A DNA stretch of 64,000 nt, from NCBI GenBank assembly GCA_021396245.1, contig WNYE01000007.1, positions 248,001-312,000 on the forward strand, written 5' to 3'. The notes beneath the pieces were generated by a model. It saw only the letters and a program-made list of their open reading frames with translations, made no database searches and was not told the DNA's origin. This stretch comes from Sporothrix humicola (Eukaryota; Ascomycota; Sordariomycetes; Ophiostomatales; Ophiostomataceae). Made by a program: the position numbers and the translations under genes. Of the stretch, positions 48,679 to 62,271 are shown in pieces (position 1 is the stretch's first letter; each line of letters starts with the position of its first letter).

Positions 48679-49555
48679 ATGTTTGCACAGCGGATATTAT
48701 CACGGCGGCAGCCGGCGGCTTTTGGTCTCGTGTTTCGTCGCTTTTCCAGCGCTCTTTCTATCAACCCACACATTGTAAGTTGAGCGATCATCGGATCGAA
48801 GCCGATGACGACAACACCACTCACGGATATCAATTGAACGGCGCAAGCTAACACTCATCACAGAAAGCCTACCGGTTGGCAACTCTACCACCGTCATACC
48901 TCCTTAGCTATCTCGATACCCCCACACCATCGGCAGCGACGGCCATTGGCACAACGACCGAACTTCCTCCGACGCCGCGATCTTTCGTCCCCAATGACCG
49001 GTTCATGGAGATTCTCAACGAAGTTCTGCGCGAGAATGCGGCCCAAGATGATGGTCTAAAGGCCCAAGCCGTTGCCTTTGCGGCGCCGGGCGGCACAATA
49101 TTTAGCAATGCGGCGGCAAGCCACAGCGGAACCAGCGGCTCTGTCCAGCAAGGCGGTTCCGGTGGCGGCGGCGTTGGCGGCTGGGTGCATCTTAGTGATG
49201 TATGTGTCCAGGATCTTCTTCTCCACGCTTATTCTCCGATATCTAACTATAGCCGCATATAGCTCCGTAACCCGCCCGATTTTGGCCGGATTGCTTGGCC
49301 CGAAGACATTTTTGGAAGCATCGAAGTCGACAGTACGGGCACCATTCAGGACAACTTCCAGCCTTCAGGCAGCTACCGTATCCTCACAAACGAGGGCATG
49401 TAAGTGTTTGAGCTTGAGCCCAACCTGGTCCATGTGTTCGCAACTGACAGGGAACTAGCCTCGGTTTGAGTGACTTCCTGAGAGGAAAGCTCGTTCAGCG
49501 TCTAAAAGAGGAAGACAAGAACGACACCAGCGAGCGGCCACACATCCTGGACTAA
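48679..49555 (+). CDS. Small conserved-looking, probably mitochondrial protein
   Basis: Four exons: 48679-48774, 48864-49199, 49263-49399 and 49459-49555, giving 221 aa. The three introns (89, 63 and 59 bp) have GTAAGT, GTATGT and GTAAGT donors and CACAG, ATATAG and CTAG acceptors. All phases fit, and the earlier CAG at 49450 would cause a stop. The N-terminus MFAQRILSRRQPAAFGLVFR is Arg-rich, lacks acidic residues and looks like a mitochondrial targeting signal. Then come LPPSYLLSYLDTPTPSAAT, PNDRFMEILNEVLRENA, a Gly/Ser-rich linker, WVHLSD-LRNPPDFGRIAWPED and LGLSDFLRGKLVQRL. This arrangement fits a conserved fungal protein whose name and function I do not know. The leader also fits: the start is close to dpb2 in a compact divergent promoter. 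Confidence 0.8.
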
Positions 49556-52500
49556 GACATACAGACACATTAAAAAAATCAAAATAAATGAGACGTCTGG
49601 CAGGCCAAGGCTCAGTTTCTCCACACAGCCTCGCTGCATCGTGTCTGCAGGGCGACGTGCATGCATCTTCTTGTATTTGTCAAAATTCTCCGCAAGAAAT
49701 GTGGCATCTGCCCATCCCCCTCTTCTTGTCTATCTGCACGTTGGTTTTGTCGCTTCATTTTCCCCTTTTGGGCTATTTCCCGACCTACATTCACTCTCTA
49801 CTCTACAAGAACACTCTACAAAAGCACTCCCCGCTCTACCCCTGTCCCCTATTTTTATACCTCATGAGCGGCCCGTCCTGCTGCCATGTCACGGGGCCTT
49901 TTCTGTCTTGGGACATGCGCCTTGTCCCTTTTCTCAACATTTTGTCTACTCCCTGGACCCCTGCCACAAAAAGACAAAGGAAGATGCACGTCAAGCCGCG
50001 TGGCTTTGTCTTTTTCTCTCTCTCATCACCGGCCGTGTGGGAGTGGGAGGCGGGGGCGCGAGGCTTTGTCTGCTCACTCAACGCCTTGCCAAGATACTCT
50101 GCCGTCCCGACAGCCGTCCGAGGATGACGCGCTCGGGGCAGAGTCGGCATGAACGAGGGTAGCCCTGTGAAGGAGGTCGAGTTGACAGATCGGTCGACGC
50201 ATGCCTACTGCATACAATGCGAGTTTGCGCTCGGACATGAATGCAAAAAAAGCTTACGACATGACGTTCGCCGACCATACGACTGGGTAAATACAATACG
50301 ACACCCCCTGCAGCTGCAAACACCGTTGCAAACAACGACTGTGAGAGGAAGCGATATGCAAGGCGGGCTGGTGCTGGCGAGGGCAAGAGCCTCGTGGGCT
50401 GTGATGAAATCCGAGAAATCCGTGAACGAGATCAAATGTAAAAGAGTGTGTTGTTCGGGGCCGTTTTTGATGATGTTGTGTACAATTCTTGTCATATCTG
50501 TAGAGCTTGAGAGAAGTGCCGGCCGGCTGAAGAAATTCAAATAAAACCGAGAACAACACATGCGACAGATCATGCAGATCCTCTCATATTTTCTGTGGCC
50601 ATGAACAGCGTGTAGCCTGTGTTCGCTCTTTTCTTCATTCTATCCCAACCTAATCTTCATATCGCGTCATTCAAGATTGAGGCGGGCCAAGTGACCACGG
50701 ACACAGTGCGCGTCGTCTTCGCATATCAAACCTCTCACAAGGGCGTGGGACGGGATATTTTACAGAAAGAACGGATGATATTTTGCTAGGCGAAACCAGG
50801 ATTCTCACGATGCCTCATAGCCGAAATAAAGGATGCAAATTCAGAGGCAATCAGACAGCCGCTTGAGCAGCCGTTGTTTTATGCAGATGCAGAACTCCTC
50901 AAGACTGTGACTGTCTCCCGATCCGCGCCTATTCAGCACACCACTACGCACGAGGCCAAGACAGAAATTCTATACAAAATCAACAATGGTCCAGGAAGAC
51001 ATATTTCCAGTGCAGAAGTAGGGGCGGCCGGTGGGAGCTTGCATATGAGCCGATTACATGCCCCGAATGGGCGGGCCTCTTGATAGGATTCATGGCCATC
51101 ATGTTTGAGAGATATCACTCTTTCATCCCCTTTTCATCCAATCTTGGAGGGGAGTGTGCATGTTGTAAAATACAAATAGGCACAGAGCACAGACATCTTC
51201 TGTACTTTATATTTCATTCATTTGTCCCTAATATCCAGCTTCGTATTCTTTATTTACTTTAATTTCTGATTTTCCATTTGGGTTTTCCCACACCCATTTC
51301 TCCTTTCTCATTACCCTCTGGCCATGCACGTATTTCGCTTTGCGTAGCCTGCCGCTCCTACGGAACGCTGAACAATCTATTTGCTCGCTCAATTGCCCCC
51401 TCTTCTGTCCTTTTAAATATCGAGCGCGGATAGGGTGCCGGGAATTTTTTCTTTCTTGTTCTTTTAGTCTCCATCTTAGCTTCCTCCCGCGTTTGTGTCT
51501 GCTTCATTAATGAACGGTGCGTCATCCTGCAATTTCTGGTAGACTAGAATATCTGTCAAGGGCTACTTGTCTGCTAATCGAGATGGCCCACAGGTTGAGC
51601 CCAACAGACCAACCAACAGGCCACCCACTTAGTTTTCCTTTTATTTTCCGCGATACTGAGACTCGGAAAGCAACAAGACCGGGTAACGAGGAATACAATA
51701 GTCGGTTATGGGTGTGTGTGAGCCAGTGTTTGCGTACTCTGCGTACGTATGCACTTTCTGTATTTAGAAGCACGTGTCTAGGAACGGGCTGTGTCGTTTA
51801 TCTGTTTATTATGATACCCGTTTTGTTTTCATTCTCTGATGCGTACAAGTTCATAGCATCTTTGGCAATCGCACATCGATTTACTTCAAATATATGCCCA
51901 AATGGCATGGCGTTCGGTTGAATCCACTTTGTCATCAAGACGACCAGTGCACATTTCTCCCAATTCAATGATCTGCGCCACCGGCTATTTCACACTTTTA
52001 TGATTTTCACATCTAGAACATTTGAGCAGTAAATACTTCTGATCTTTGGCAAAGACATATTGTTCCCAAAGAGCAATTTTACACTCTGACTATGATTACC
52101 TTACGTTTTATTCAAACATGCCCCTTTTCTAGGTGTACTTTGCATTATTTTACCCGGAAAGCCCTTGGCCAAGAATCTGGCTCTCACTCTCTTGCCTTAT
52201 ATCTCAGCTTTTTCTGTCACTTATCGTATTATCGTAATATCGTACTTTTCGGATCTTTGTCATCTTTTATCCTCTATATAACTTATCGGCGCAAGGCAGT
52301 ATCAGGCCGTCTTGGAACATGTTTAGGCGTTCCTTCTATTTTCCTGTCCCATCGCCAGCCAAGGCAAGCGAGGTATCGGGAGGAAATGAAAACGAAATAG
52401 ACACAAACACAAAAGCCAAGATTCAGACTCTTCGTTCTGGGAACACGGGGCAACAAGGACTCCGAACTCCAAAAAGGAAAACGAACCAAGACGATAAATA

Positions 52501-52600
52501 AAGACGGAATGCAATATTGAATAAATAACAAAGATGCAGCAATTGACAAATAACTGGGAATGAATGGAAATAAAGAACTGCTATTTTGAGCTTTGGTCAA
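49556..52600. other. Gene-poor right flank, first part
   Basis: No gene is supported. The first 300 bp are the likely 3' flank of the mitochondrial-protein gene. Overlapping frames at 49588-50162 read in three phases of the same CT-rich DNA, which argues against coding. A minus frame at 50573-50205 and a plus frame at 51517-51921 have no recognised domain. Three TATCGTA-like units lie at 52222-52244. Confidence 0.45.
52222..52244. repeat. Tandem TATCGTA-like units
   Basis: Three near-identical 7-8 bp units in direct tandem. Confidence 0.75.
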
Positions 52601-55600
52601 ACTTTGCTTGAGGCCACGCGATGGCCAAGGATGGAGCTTCAGATGAACAATGATCTAGATCTGAGCTTCGCTTAAGAATGATTGTTTTCATATGCTCAGT
52701 AGTTGTGAAAGGATATAATAAACAGATCTTGGGCTGGGCTGATTGGAAAAGCGTACTGTAAAATCAGTGGGGTGTGTACTCCGTAGCTGCTCAAAAGTTG
52801 GGTTTGTTCGTCTGGATTTCCAGGGCCGCCGGCTTCGGATAGACTCATGATGCCTGCGTTTATTTTGTAAAAGTCGGTTCAACTATTCAAACCTTTTCCA
52901 TGTCTTGGCTCTGAAATTCAAAAGTTGGAATTCCAAATACTCTCAATCTTTCAAAAGGTCAAGTGCACCTCGACATTTGCCCCGTTCGTTCGTGACCGTA
53001 ACCTCATCTGTCGAAAAGGGACTCTCAAAAGTCCAAGTGAAGCGATGATATGAGAGAAGATGAAAGGACATGAGAATAGTGCAGCAGTAAAAATAGAAGA
53101 CGGGGTAATTGTGAACTGCAGGACTTCTTTCCAGTCCTAGAAAGATTGATGATCTTTGTAGGACCTGTTTTCGACCTACAGACCTCAACTTGTTGCTGTT
53201 GGTAAACATAACCAAGAAGTCTCGATATTTTTATCTCACCAGTTGACTTGAATAAAACAAGAAGTTTGTAAAAAATAAGACCGCATTCGATTTTCATCTC
53301 GAAAATCAGGGCCCTGGAAAGATCTGCAGGCTTACGACTGTTGAGCCTGCTCAAACTCTAAATCGTATGAACCAAGATTATGCAATTCATGGGCCAGATA
53401 TGACGTTGCGTTGGTGGCGTAAATATCTCAACTTGGGATGACTGCCACCATTGTTTCGACAACAGCTTGTTGAAGACAGTGAGAATGTACACAGATATGA
53501 AGACGCAGCCAACATAACTGTGTCGGCCCGAGGAAATATTGAATGGCCACCCTCTGATAACATCTTCATGAAGCGTAATCGGCAACCATTCAACAGTCGA
53601 CATCACGATTTCAAACTTTTGAACCGATGAATGCGTCTTATTTCCTGCCCCTTTCTCTTCTCTTTTCTGCAATTACAACCCTGGTCTTGGCGGGAAATGT
53701 TATCGTTTGGGTGGCTGTATTTTTTGGAAAGGGAAGTGGCTGATTTGGTTTATCCGGACAGTCCTTCCCTCGGCTCGTATATCGGTCAAGATATGAAGGA
53801 ACTCATCGAACGATAGTGCCGAAAGCCGATACTGAGGGGCAATGGACTTGGTCTAGACAATGTCGGCAATTTAAGTCGGTGAAGAGTGTGTCGACGGCAA
53901 AGTCGTTGGAAATAATGTCTGTTGAGAATCGAAGTAGGTTATGTAAGAGGTGTAGCAGTATGGTGGTGCGTGAACGCTTTTTCTTCTCCTTTTTTAAATG
54001 AAGAAAAATCCAAGGAAATAGGTTTCTTTCAAGGTGTATTAAACTTGAATCGTCTGTGGATTAGTCATCTTATTTTTTGATGGATTGACGAGAAGGGAAT
54101 AGTGACGAATCGAAGCTGTATATGTTGTTGATTGATTCTCTTCAAGTCTTTGTCGAATCACGAGCTTCGTATGTTGTCCTTGGCGAGTGAGCCTCCCACG
54201 TCCTATTTGGGAGACTTCTTTAACGCTTGTTGGTCTTATATAATCGTATTTGTGAGAGCATCGATGGCTTTGCTGGACATAAGTTGGTGATGGATTTGTC
54301 TTGCTGACATGTGATGAGTAGCATGCCTTGGGTGGTATGTGAGGGGTGATGTTGTACTGTCTTGTTCGAAGTTGTCTATGAGTGTGTAATCCATCGTTCG
54401 ACGTAGTCAGCGTTGACCGGTGACTCGTTACTTTGTTGATATAAAGGTTTCATAACTTTGTTTCGTGAGGGTTGTTCGATGGGACTTTCTCTTCGATCAA
54501 GTCGAGGATGACCGTCAGATTCTTATATCTTTCGATGAGGCCGTTTGTTTCGGGAGTTACGGAGAGTAAGCATGGGGTAGTCGTGGGCGATATTTATTGC
54601 GGCCAGGAACCAAAGTTTGCTCTCGGAGGTCAGGGAATACGGAGACTTGGCAGGCACACATTTTTAGTGTGTAAGTTTTCGTCGAAAAGGTGGTGGTGAG
54701 TGAGCAGGATGGTAATGTTGGTGGGAAACAAGGTCTCGACATGAGATGGAGAGATGCGGAGCTGATAAAGATGATGGATTTCAGAGACAATAATGTGCTT
54801 TAAAAACGGCCAAAAAGAGGACGAATGTGTTGTTTATATGTTTTCTCTGAGTTTACAAATCGACGGACGACGGGCATGATCTGAACAAAAGAAGACCGAG
54901 AACATATCAAAATCCAAGTGTCCGGATACAACATGTTACAGTCCTACCTACAATGGGCAAGGAAGGTGAATCCATACGCTAGAATTGTCTCTATGTGTAT
55001 GAGAGTTTACTCTTTACCGCACATACTCGGAACCAGAAGATCTTTCTTCGGTGCCGAGAATACTTTGGGCGGTTGAGATGCTGCAATACGACAGGCCCAG
55101 GCCTGATACCAACAAGTCCCGAGCATCATAATAAATCTGGAGATAATGCGATAGGTGGAAGGATGCTATGGCCATTTCAATGAGATTGAGATGCTGAATA
55201 GGCTTGTCGTATAAGTAAAGCCTTTGTTCCAATTCAATGGCATCAAGAAGATATATCGTTGCATTTTAGAGATAATTTTGAACAATTTGAGACCGTGATA
55301 CTGTTTTCGCAAACTTCTGATTGTTGATATCGACGGTGCTTGCTCACAATGACATATACTGACACCATACATCCGCCATTTAGAACTGTGATAATCATTG
55401 GTTACCACGTACAATTCTGGAAGAAATGCATGCAAATGGGAATCCATGAAATTTATCTGAATAAAAAATTGTACGAGATCTCGGTGCCGAATAAAATCTG
55501 CGATGGAGAAATGCGACTCTTTGTCCGGACAGATCCCAACAACGGAGAAAAGTCAGACAGGATGAAGTCATCTATAGACAGATCGATAGTTAAGTAGACC

Positions 55601-57400
55601 GTCAAGTGAAATGTGTGCAAAGAAACACTGAAGGCCTCTTCTACTCGGACTTCGAGAAGCTTTATACCACTCGATTTGTAGGTTGTGGCCTGCGTGCCGC
55701 AATTTGGCCATGGACTGTTGTTTGCCCGTCCGTTATTTCCGTTGTTGACATTGACAAGAAGTTAAAAAATGTCCGTCAACGGGCCCGCATCTCGTCTGTA
55801 ACGTGGTAATGTCTTGGCAGGTGCCATTCAAATACCGTTGGGCCATTGAAAGGCACATGAATGGAAGTAATAAAAAGGCAAGGAGAAAAACAGGATGATT
55901 TAAAGAGATAGAGGTGCCCTCGTTAGAAATCTTGCCTGGATTCTCTCTCGCTTCTCGGTCATAAACTCATCCCCGTGTGGTTGTTCACCAGGCACAAAAT
56001 TTAAGATGATTATCCTAAAGAAAGTCCTTTTGAAAACCCGAGATATTCGAGTGAAAATGGAAGATGGTCGTCAATCAAATTGGTATATCCGAAGCAGCAC
56101 CTAGTTTCGTGGGGAAGTCCATACTGTAGGCAATCGTACGTTGCTGAGATAGTGTGAACTTCGTAAACTTGATGATGAGCGGCTTATCGACATCCTATCT
56201 ACAAGATGTTGATTTGGTCATTCGCAATGTGTATATGTTTATATGCTTATTCAAAGGCTCAGCATGAGAAATAACCTCAGTTCGTGGCATAGATAAATCA
56301 CGAAGCAGACTTTAGGATGCATCTTATATCAATAATATGAAAATTGTGAAAAGCGTTGTAAGGTAAATTTTATCACATTCATTATGGCAGATACGTCAAA
56401 TATGAAGAAGAATCCTAAGAAGAAAACAACTGTTAAGTTAGCACAAAATTATGAATGTTAGGCAATTGCATAATGTAGCATAAATAATTGCATGAGAAGG
56501 CGATATCAGTTATGGTGGTGGTTGGATTTAGGCATGATAATAGCCTCAATTATTCATGTTGCTCATAGAACGGCTAACTGATATCAGGCACGATATCTAG
56601 ACAATCATTTTGCTCCTTTGAACTGCTCCTTTGGGCTAAAAAAGACAAAGTAGTCAACTAATGAACCAAAAAGACAGAAAAGAGAAAAAAACCTGAGAGC
56701 TAGACTGTCAAATATTGCTCACATCTGCCTCTTCTTTTATTCTCTGTCTCTTTTGAAAAAAGGGACAACAAACACCTCATTGTTGTCCCGCAGAGGAGGA
56801 CCGTTTTGAGTGGCGATCATAGGACGTGCCGCGATAAGTAGTAGACGATCATAGGTTAGGAGAATTGAAAATAGCAAAGGCATAATCTATCGGTCACCGA
56901 AAGATTCATTTAAATTGATTGATGGGCCGTGTCTGCCCCCATTCTGAGCTACAATTTCCCGTCAGTTGGCATCGCTTTCCGACGTCTTCAATTAGGTTGT
57001 AGTGAACTGTAGGCGAGTCTCTTCTCTTGTTAATGAGGAGAATAATTTGTAAGGAAAAAAAAAGGAAGTAAAATTCAGGTCGAGAGGTGCCAAAGGAACA
57101 AAGCTGTCAAAAAGAGATTTGAGATCTTATTTTTGAATAGTGATACATCGCGTAGAACAAGATCAAGACTACTCCACAGTCTCGGTAGGTTCCGCATTCC
57201 ACAAAGACAATCGTAAACAAACTATCTCACACTAGGTGTCGAAAGTTATTTTCCCTGATAAAACTCTATCGTATTGTTCTCTACGAAGACACTTCATTTT
57301 GAACAGATATACCTGCTGGCATCGCCGCCGTTGCAGGGACTTGAGTCAAATATTCTAGAATGAGATACTGTCGCAGACCAAGTATCTAAAGGTCGCCGGC
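52601..57400. other. AT-rich block, possible decayed repeat DNA
   Basis: This block is visibly richer in A and T than the rest, with few frames over 80 codons. A TACGGAGTAC-type 10-mer lies at 52776-52785. Some frames keep protein-like stretches without starts or domains: minus 53672-53358, plus 53631-53816, plus 55340-55597 and plus 55606-55809. On the minus strand 54570-54470 reads a piece with T-P-E-T-N-G-L-I-E-R, recalling a Copia-type integrase, with an upstream in-frame stop. I see no long terminal repeats or terminal inverted repeats by eye. Mutated transposon DNA, possibly affected by RIP, is a reasonable reading but is not demonstrated. Confidence 0.4.
54470..54570 (-). pseudogene. 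Possible relic of a Copia-type integrase
   Basis: The minus strand reads SVTPETNGLIERYKNLTVIL and continues for some 20 residues to a stop. Copia/Ty1 integrases carry TPExNGxxER at the third catalytic position (the Glu of DD-E). The neighbouring upstream segment reads well in a different frame (LWFLAAINIAHDYP) and the integrase-like frame has a TAA upstream, as in a decayed copy. The resemblance is short and could be chance. No reverse transcriptase or terminal repeats were recognised nearby. Confidence 0.25.
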
Positions 57401-60400
57401 CTTGGACTTTGATCCAAAACCTGGATCTTGACCCAGATTCTTCCAGTCAAGTCTTGAACTGGACGCAAAATCAGTGCCTAGACAAGTATCCAGACCCAGG
57501 AGAACCTTTGACCTGGCTGTCAGTCTCGGCTTGCTGCCGAGCCAGATGCGACCGATCGCTGGGTTTCCCCGGCAATCACACTGCAGATGTGGATAGATAC
57601 AGCGAGACAAGGAGCAAAAAGTGGCAGCGATGAGATGCAGACGCGGGTGTGAGAATGTGTGAGCTGGCCATAAGCGGGTGAACCATTCGTTGGCAGTTCT
57701 TGGTCTAGGAAGGAGAGGAAAAAAAAGGGGGGGGAAAAGACGGACAGAAAACAGCCCAGCAGCCCCCGGCGGCCATGCAGCATTTCACCACCGCTGCTGC
57801 TTCACAATGTGACCCAGAAGTGCATCGGATTTGAGAATATGAACAGGGAAAGATGAGGAAGAGGGCCAGACAAAAAAGTTGCACATGGCTGTAAATATGG
57901 AGAATGGAGATGTGCTGTGTCCAGAGCCTGAAACCGCAATGGTTTGTGTACACTGAATTATGATGAAGCGCTTAATTAAAAAACTGAAAAACTGGAAGAA
58001 ATGGGCCGTAAAGTGAAGTTACTACGATGATAGCAAGTAAACAATAAGCCAAATACGCTATTGGTGAGCCACGCCAAGGTCAAAAGTTGGGGGCAGGACC
58101 CGCGGCGCCACGGCGCCACAAAGGCGAAATCGGTCTGCACGTCTCGGCCAGCTGCATCCTGGATGTGTCGAGGGGTATTGGAGGAAGCGGGAGTGGGCGA
58201 AGGAAGAAAAGGAGCAAAAAGAAGAGGGTCTGAGAGTCTGGTTTTGCTGATTCTGCGACCTTTCGCTGTTCTGTCAAGCTTCTATTGGCGGCTGTGAATC
58301 AAGAGGCGCATTTTTGTACGTGTGTTGAGCCTTGATGCCTGTCTTGTTGTTTTTGTTCGTCCTGTTGTGTCTCTGTGGCTTGTCAATGGTCTAGAAAACG
58401 AGGATAAAGATGGCTACAAAAATGGCTACGAGGCTCCGTTTTGGCAGTGTTGTTTAGGGTGCACAAATCATCTGACGAGACGCCAGTGATGAATAAATTC
58501 TGTAATATAATAGTGGCTCAGAAGAAGTTTTTGCTTGCAGATCGTGTCTCGCATTATCTCCAGTCCATCCAATATGAGACTGTCTTGTCAATGAACGGCG
58601 ACGAGATGCAAGACATTGGTATTGTTGGCTGCGTTTTCGTAGATTTGTTGTCGTTATCTCACTACGACGTAGATTTTGTTGTGTCAATTTTTGATAGAAC
58701 TGACAGTTACATGAATGTCGGGGTTGTCAAAAAGGAGAATCTCGTAACTTGTATTAGATTACAGACGATAAGAGCACGTCGACCACACCATTAAACCGCA
58801 AAATGGAAAGGCTTCTAGATGCTGACGAGAAAGTGGCCTCGCTTCTCGGGATTTTTGTTTTTTGCTCTTTCTCTAAAGACTGTGCTTCCCCTGTAAGAAC
58901 GGACCATTATTGGCCATGGCCCCCAATACGAAATCTCGAGGGACACAAGACGCACAGGAAGGAGACAGGGGTTATATTTCAGTTCCATTCCTGTATGTGT
59001 GCTGTATGTGTTTGTGGTGAAAAGAAAGGAAGCCCAAAGAAATAGATGTGGTGCGACCACATTCTCGCACATACCTCCTCGTTTTTCTTTTCTGAACATG
59101 GCGGTGTCGACAAGGATGAGGGATCTGCCATCTACAACTTCTACCGAGACAGGAATCAGAGTGTCAGAAGGAAGAAAGAATGAAGATGACTGGTTCTCAA
59201 CACAAGGCCTGACCGCCATATTCATATTGTGTGCTATGCTCTTCGTGGAACACTCTCACCAGTAGAATGCATCCTGGTTCTATTTTTATCTTCAATTTTC
59301 TGATATACAGCTTTCACTGACTTTTGCTAAGTATTACTCTGTTAGCATTCAAGCCCAGCCAGCCCTGTATGGGTTAGGGGCCAAAAAGATGGACATGAAG
59401 AAGATCAGAGGCTTTGCGGCGTGCATTGCTCGAGCGATTGAATAATGCCTTGGTAAGCCTGGGGCAGATAAATGGCTTGAAAAATAAAAGCGAAAGTGTA
59501 TGATGAATTAAATCAACAATTGCCTTTTAAGAGTATGTTTTGCGAAGCACTGTGATGCCACATAGTCATCTCGCTCGTTCATCGTCCACGGAACATCCAG
59601 TTTCCAGCTCAGGCACGGTGACGGGTGAGGATCAACGGTCAAGGCACGAGAAAAAACGGGGGACACAGGCCCCCGAGGCCAATAAGCTGACCGCAGGTTC
59701 AGCCTTTGCTGAATAAATTGATTTTATTTGACCTGCTCGAGACCTTGCCTCTCTTGTTCTCTTCGTCCTTTACTTGGCATTCAATTCTCGTGCCACTATG
59801 TCCGAGCTGACCGAATGGTGTATTCAACAAAAGGTCAAAGACATAACAAGACACGACATCTCGGGTCTTGCACCAACCATAGAATTTCAATAACGTGCAG
59901 TTTACTGCCGCTTGGGCTGACAGAGCATCGTATTCGAGAATACAAAAGCCAATTTGCGCTGCGGGATCACTCTGCTGTGCCTTGTAAAATCCCATTGGGA
60001 TCTTGCGTACGGAACCCTCGGGCAGTACCTACTGAAAGGCGTGCTTTGCTTGGACCATCTTGTCGCGTCTCGCATAATATGGCCCATTGTGCCCATTTTT
60101 ATTTTATTATTATTTCATTTTCATTTTCATTTTCAATCACCAACTCGACCATCCTGCGTCTTTGAATTCGCCGTATATGTGTTCTGTTTCACAACGTGGA
60201 CAGTGAAGAGAATATCGCGAGGCGGTATCTGTGCTGTGTGCCACGTGCAAAGACAACGAGAAGAGGGAGCCAGTTGGGGGGCGGAAGACGAAGAATAAGA
60301 CGTGGTTGGTCAGTTCATGCAGTTGGTGGGGTAGATCTTGTTGTCTTGTCTTCTTATCCTACTATTGTCTCATTGTCTTATTGTCCCGGTGGCAGAATAT

Positions 60401-62271
60401 TGAACAGGCCTCTGGCGAAGAATGGGTGGAGAATAGTAAAAAGAAACGAAGAAGGGCGTCTCTGCCAGATAACCGGCTGGATGGGAGAGGTTGAAAGGTG
60501 AAACTCGAGGGCCGGTGGCTTTGTTTTAGACTGTGGCTCTTTCTTAATCTCGTTTGTGGCCATTATGGAACTTCCTTATGTCTGGGGCTTCATGGCAGAA
60601 ATCGAAATCTATGCTGTTTTTCCATTTCCCATAATTCTCCTGTGTCCACTTGGACCCTATATTTGACCAAGTATAACCAGGATGTGCCTTCAAGGCAGAG
60701 ACGAAGGTTGTTCATGATTTTGTACCTTTGGTTCTTCTCAAGCAACTGTGCCTTTTGTCCTGCATGGATTTTGGGACGTTGGGGCTGCACAAGTATGGAT
60801 GCACAAGCAGCAAGTCACACTTTAGCGCAGAAACCTATGTTTTTACGTGCAGTACTTTGCTGACCATTCTGCCATCGCCGTTTACATTTTCTGTTGGGCA
60901 CTTTCACCAAATCTCACATCTCCGTCAAGTTTTGCACGTTTGATTTTGCACAATCGAATGAGTCTACAATCCGTCGGGACCGAGGTGACCGACAAGACAT
61001 CCTGTCGTTGCTATGCTCCCATATTTTTGCTTCGCCATATGCGTGGCTTGCCGTTTGCTTTTCAGCTGACACACGGCTCCTTTCCCCTGCTATGTATTCC
61101 TCCTTGTCAGCCTCATGAAGAAACAGGCCCGATTTGACGATTTAAACATAATTCTACCGTGGACAAGGAGCGATGCGCCACCAGCTTGCAGCACGTTGCG
61201 GCACAGTGGCTTCTTTTTTTTTGTTTTCGAAATAAATAGCTTGTTGATATTTACTTGGTTCTCTTCATCTTTTAAAAAAGAGGCCGGCTTCCGATTGGAA
61301 GAGCCAAACGAGTATCCGGCCAGGTAAGGCGAGCGTTACGCTTAGGTGTACTGTTCCCGCTCGGAAGAGACCGAGGAACCGAAAATGACAACCCGATGGA
61401 ATCAACGCGCAGAAAAGTTGAAAGAACTTACAAGTAAAATATTTTTATTTTTCTCGAAAGAAAAGAAAAAGAAAAAAAAAAAAAAAACATTTTCTAAATG
61501 TGACACAACCAAGATAACTAAAAAAAAAGGAAGACTGAAACTTAGGTGTTCAAATACGTGTTTTTCTTCATTCTGAACCTTTTATCTGTGCTGAAGACAT
61601 AATTTCAGCCTAGAAAACTCAACAGATACTTTGTATTGTCTATGATGATAAATTAGTCAAAACTGGCTGTTTTGTGCCCTCATTGCCATTTGTCCATCTC
61701 ACAAAAGATGACGCGCAGGAGAACAACCTCTCACTTGCTTCCTTCTTCCTTTCTGTACGATCACACCTCAAAAGTTTCTACTGTTTGTTTCTTGTTCCTG
61801 TGTCATCAGCCTCCATCCTACGTATCTTCTCATCATTACCTCATGTGTTGATATTTATTGCCCGGATTTATTGTGCCGTTCCTGCACGATGTCGTGACCT
61901 GTGTACCGATCATCATCCATTTTTGGATACATTTTCATATTTTGGAAATGTTTGGGTTTCCTTTCGCCACTTTCGTTTCGAAATCTTCCTTCATAACGCT
62001 GTAATATTGTCACGGCATACACTACCTTGCCCAGATCAGCGCTGAGCCACTCTTCAATACAATGCGCATAGCCCCTCACTATCTGTGTCCCTTGATGTAA
62101 ATAATACAACGGATTGCAACCTTACTTTTAGAGGCTCAGTGCACAGAATTCGCCGACGCTACAACTAAAAGTAGTATCGCCAAAAAGCTTGTTTTCACCT
62201 CCCCCTTTTTTTCTTCTTCACTTTGTGCCAACACCACACCACCCTCTCTGATTTTTGATTCTTTCATTTCG
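57401..62271. other. Gene-poor right flank, third part
   Basis: No gene is firmly supported. 57400-57600 contains local inverted repeats around CCAGTCAAG...CTTGAACTGG. A frame from an ATG at 58489 to 58794 (102 aa, YLQSIQYETVLSMNGDEM and VGVVKKENLVTCIRL) looks moderately protein-like but has no recognised domain. A (TTTCAT)n run lies at about 60114-60138. A long A-rich tract lies at 61455-61490. Pyrimidine-rich DNA at 61680-62270 leads to the small frame at 62272. Confidence 0.45.
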
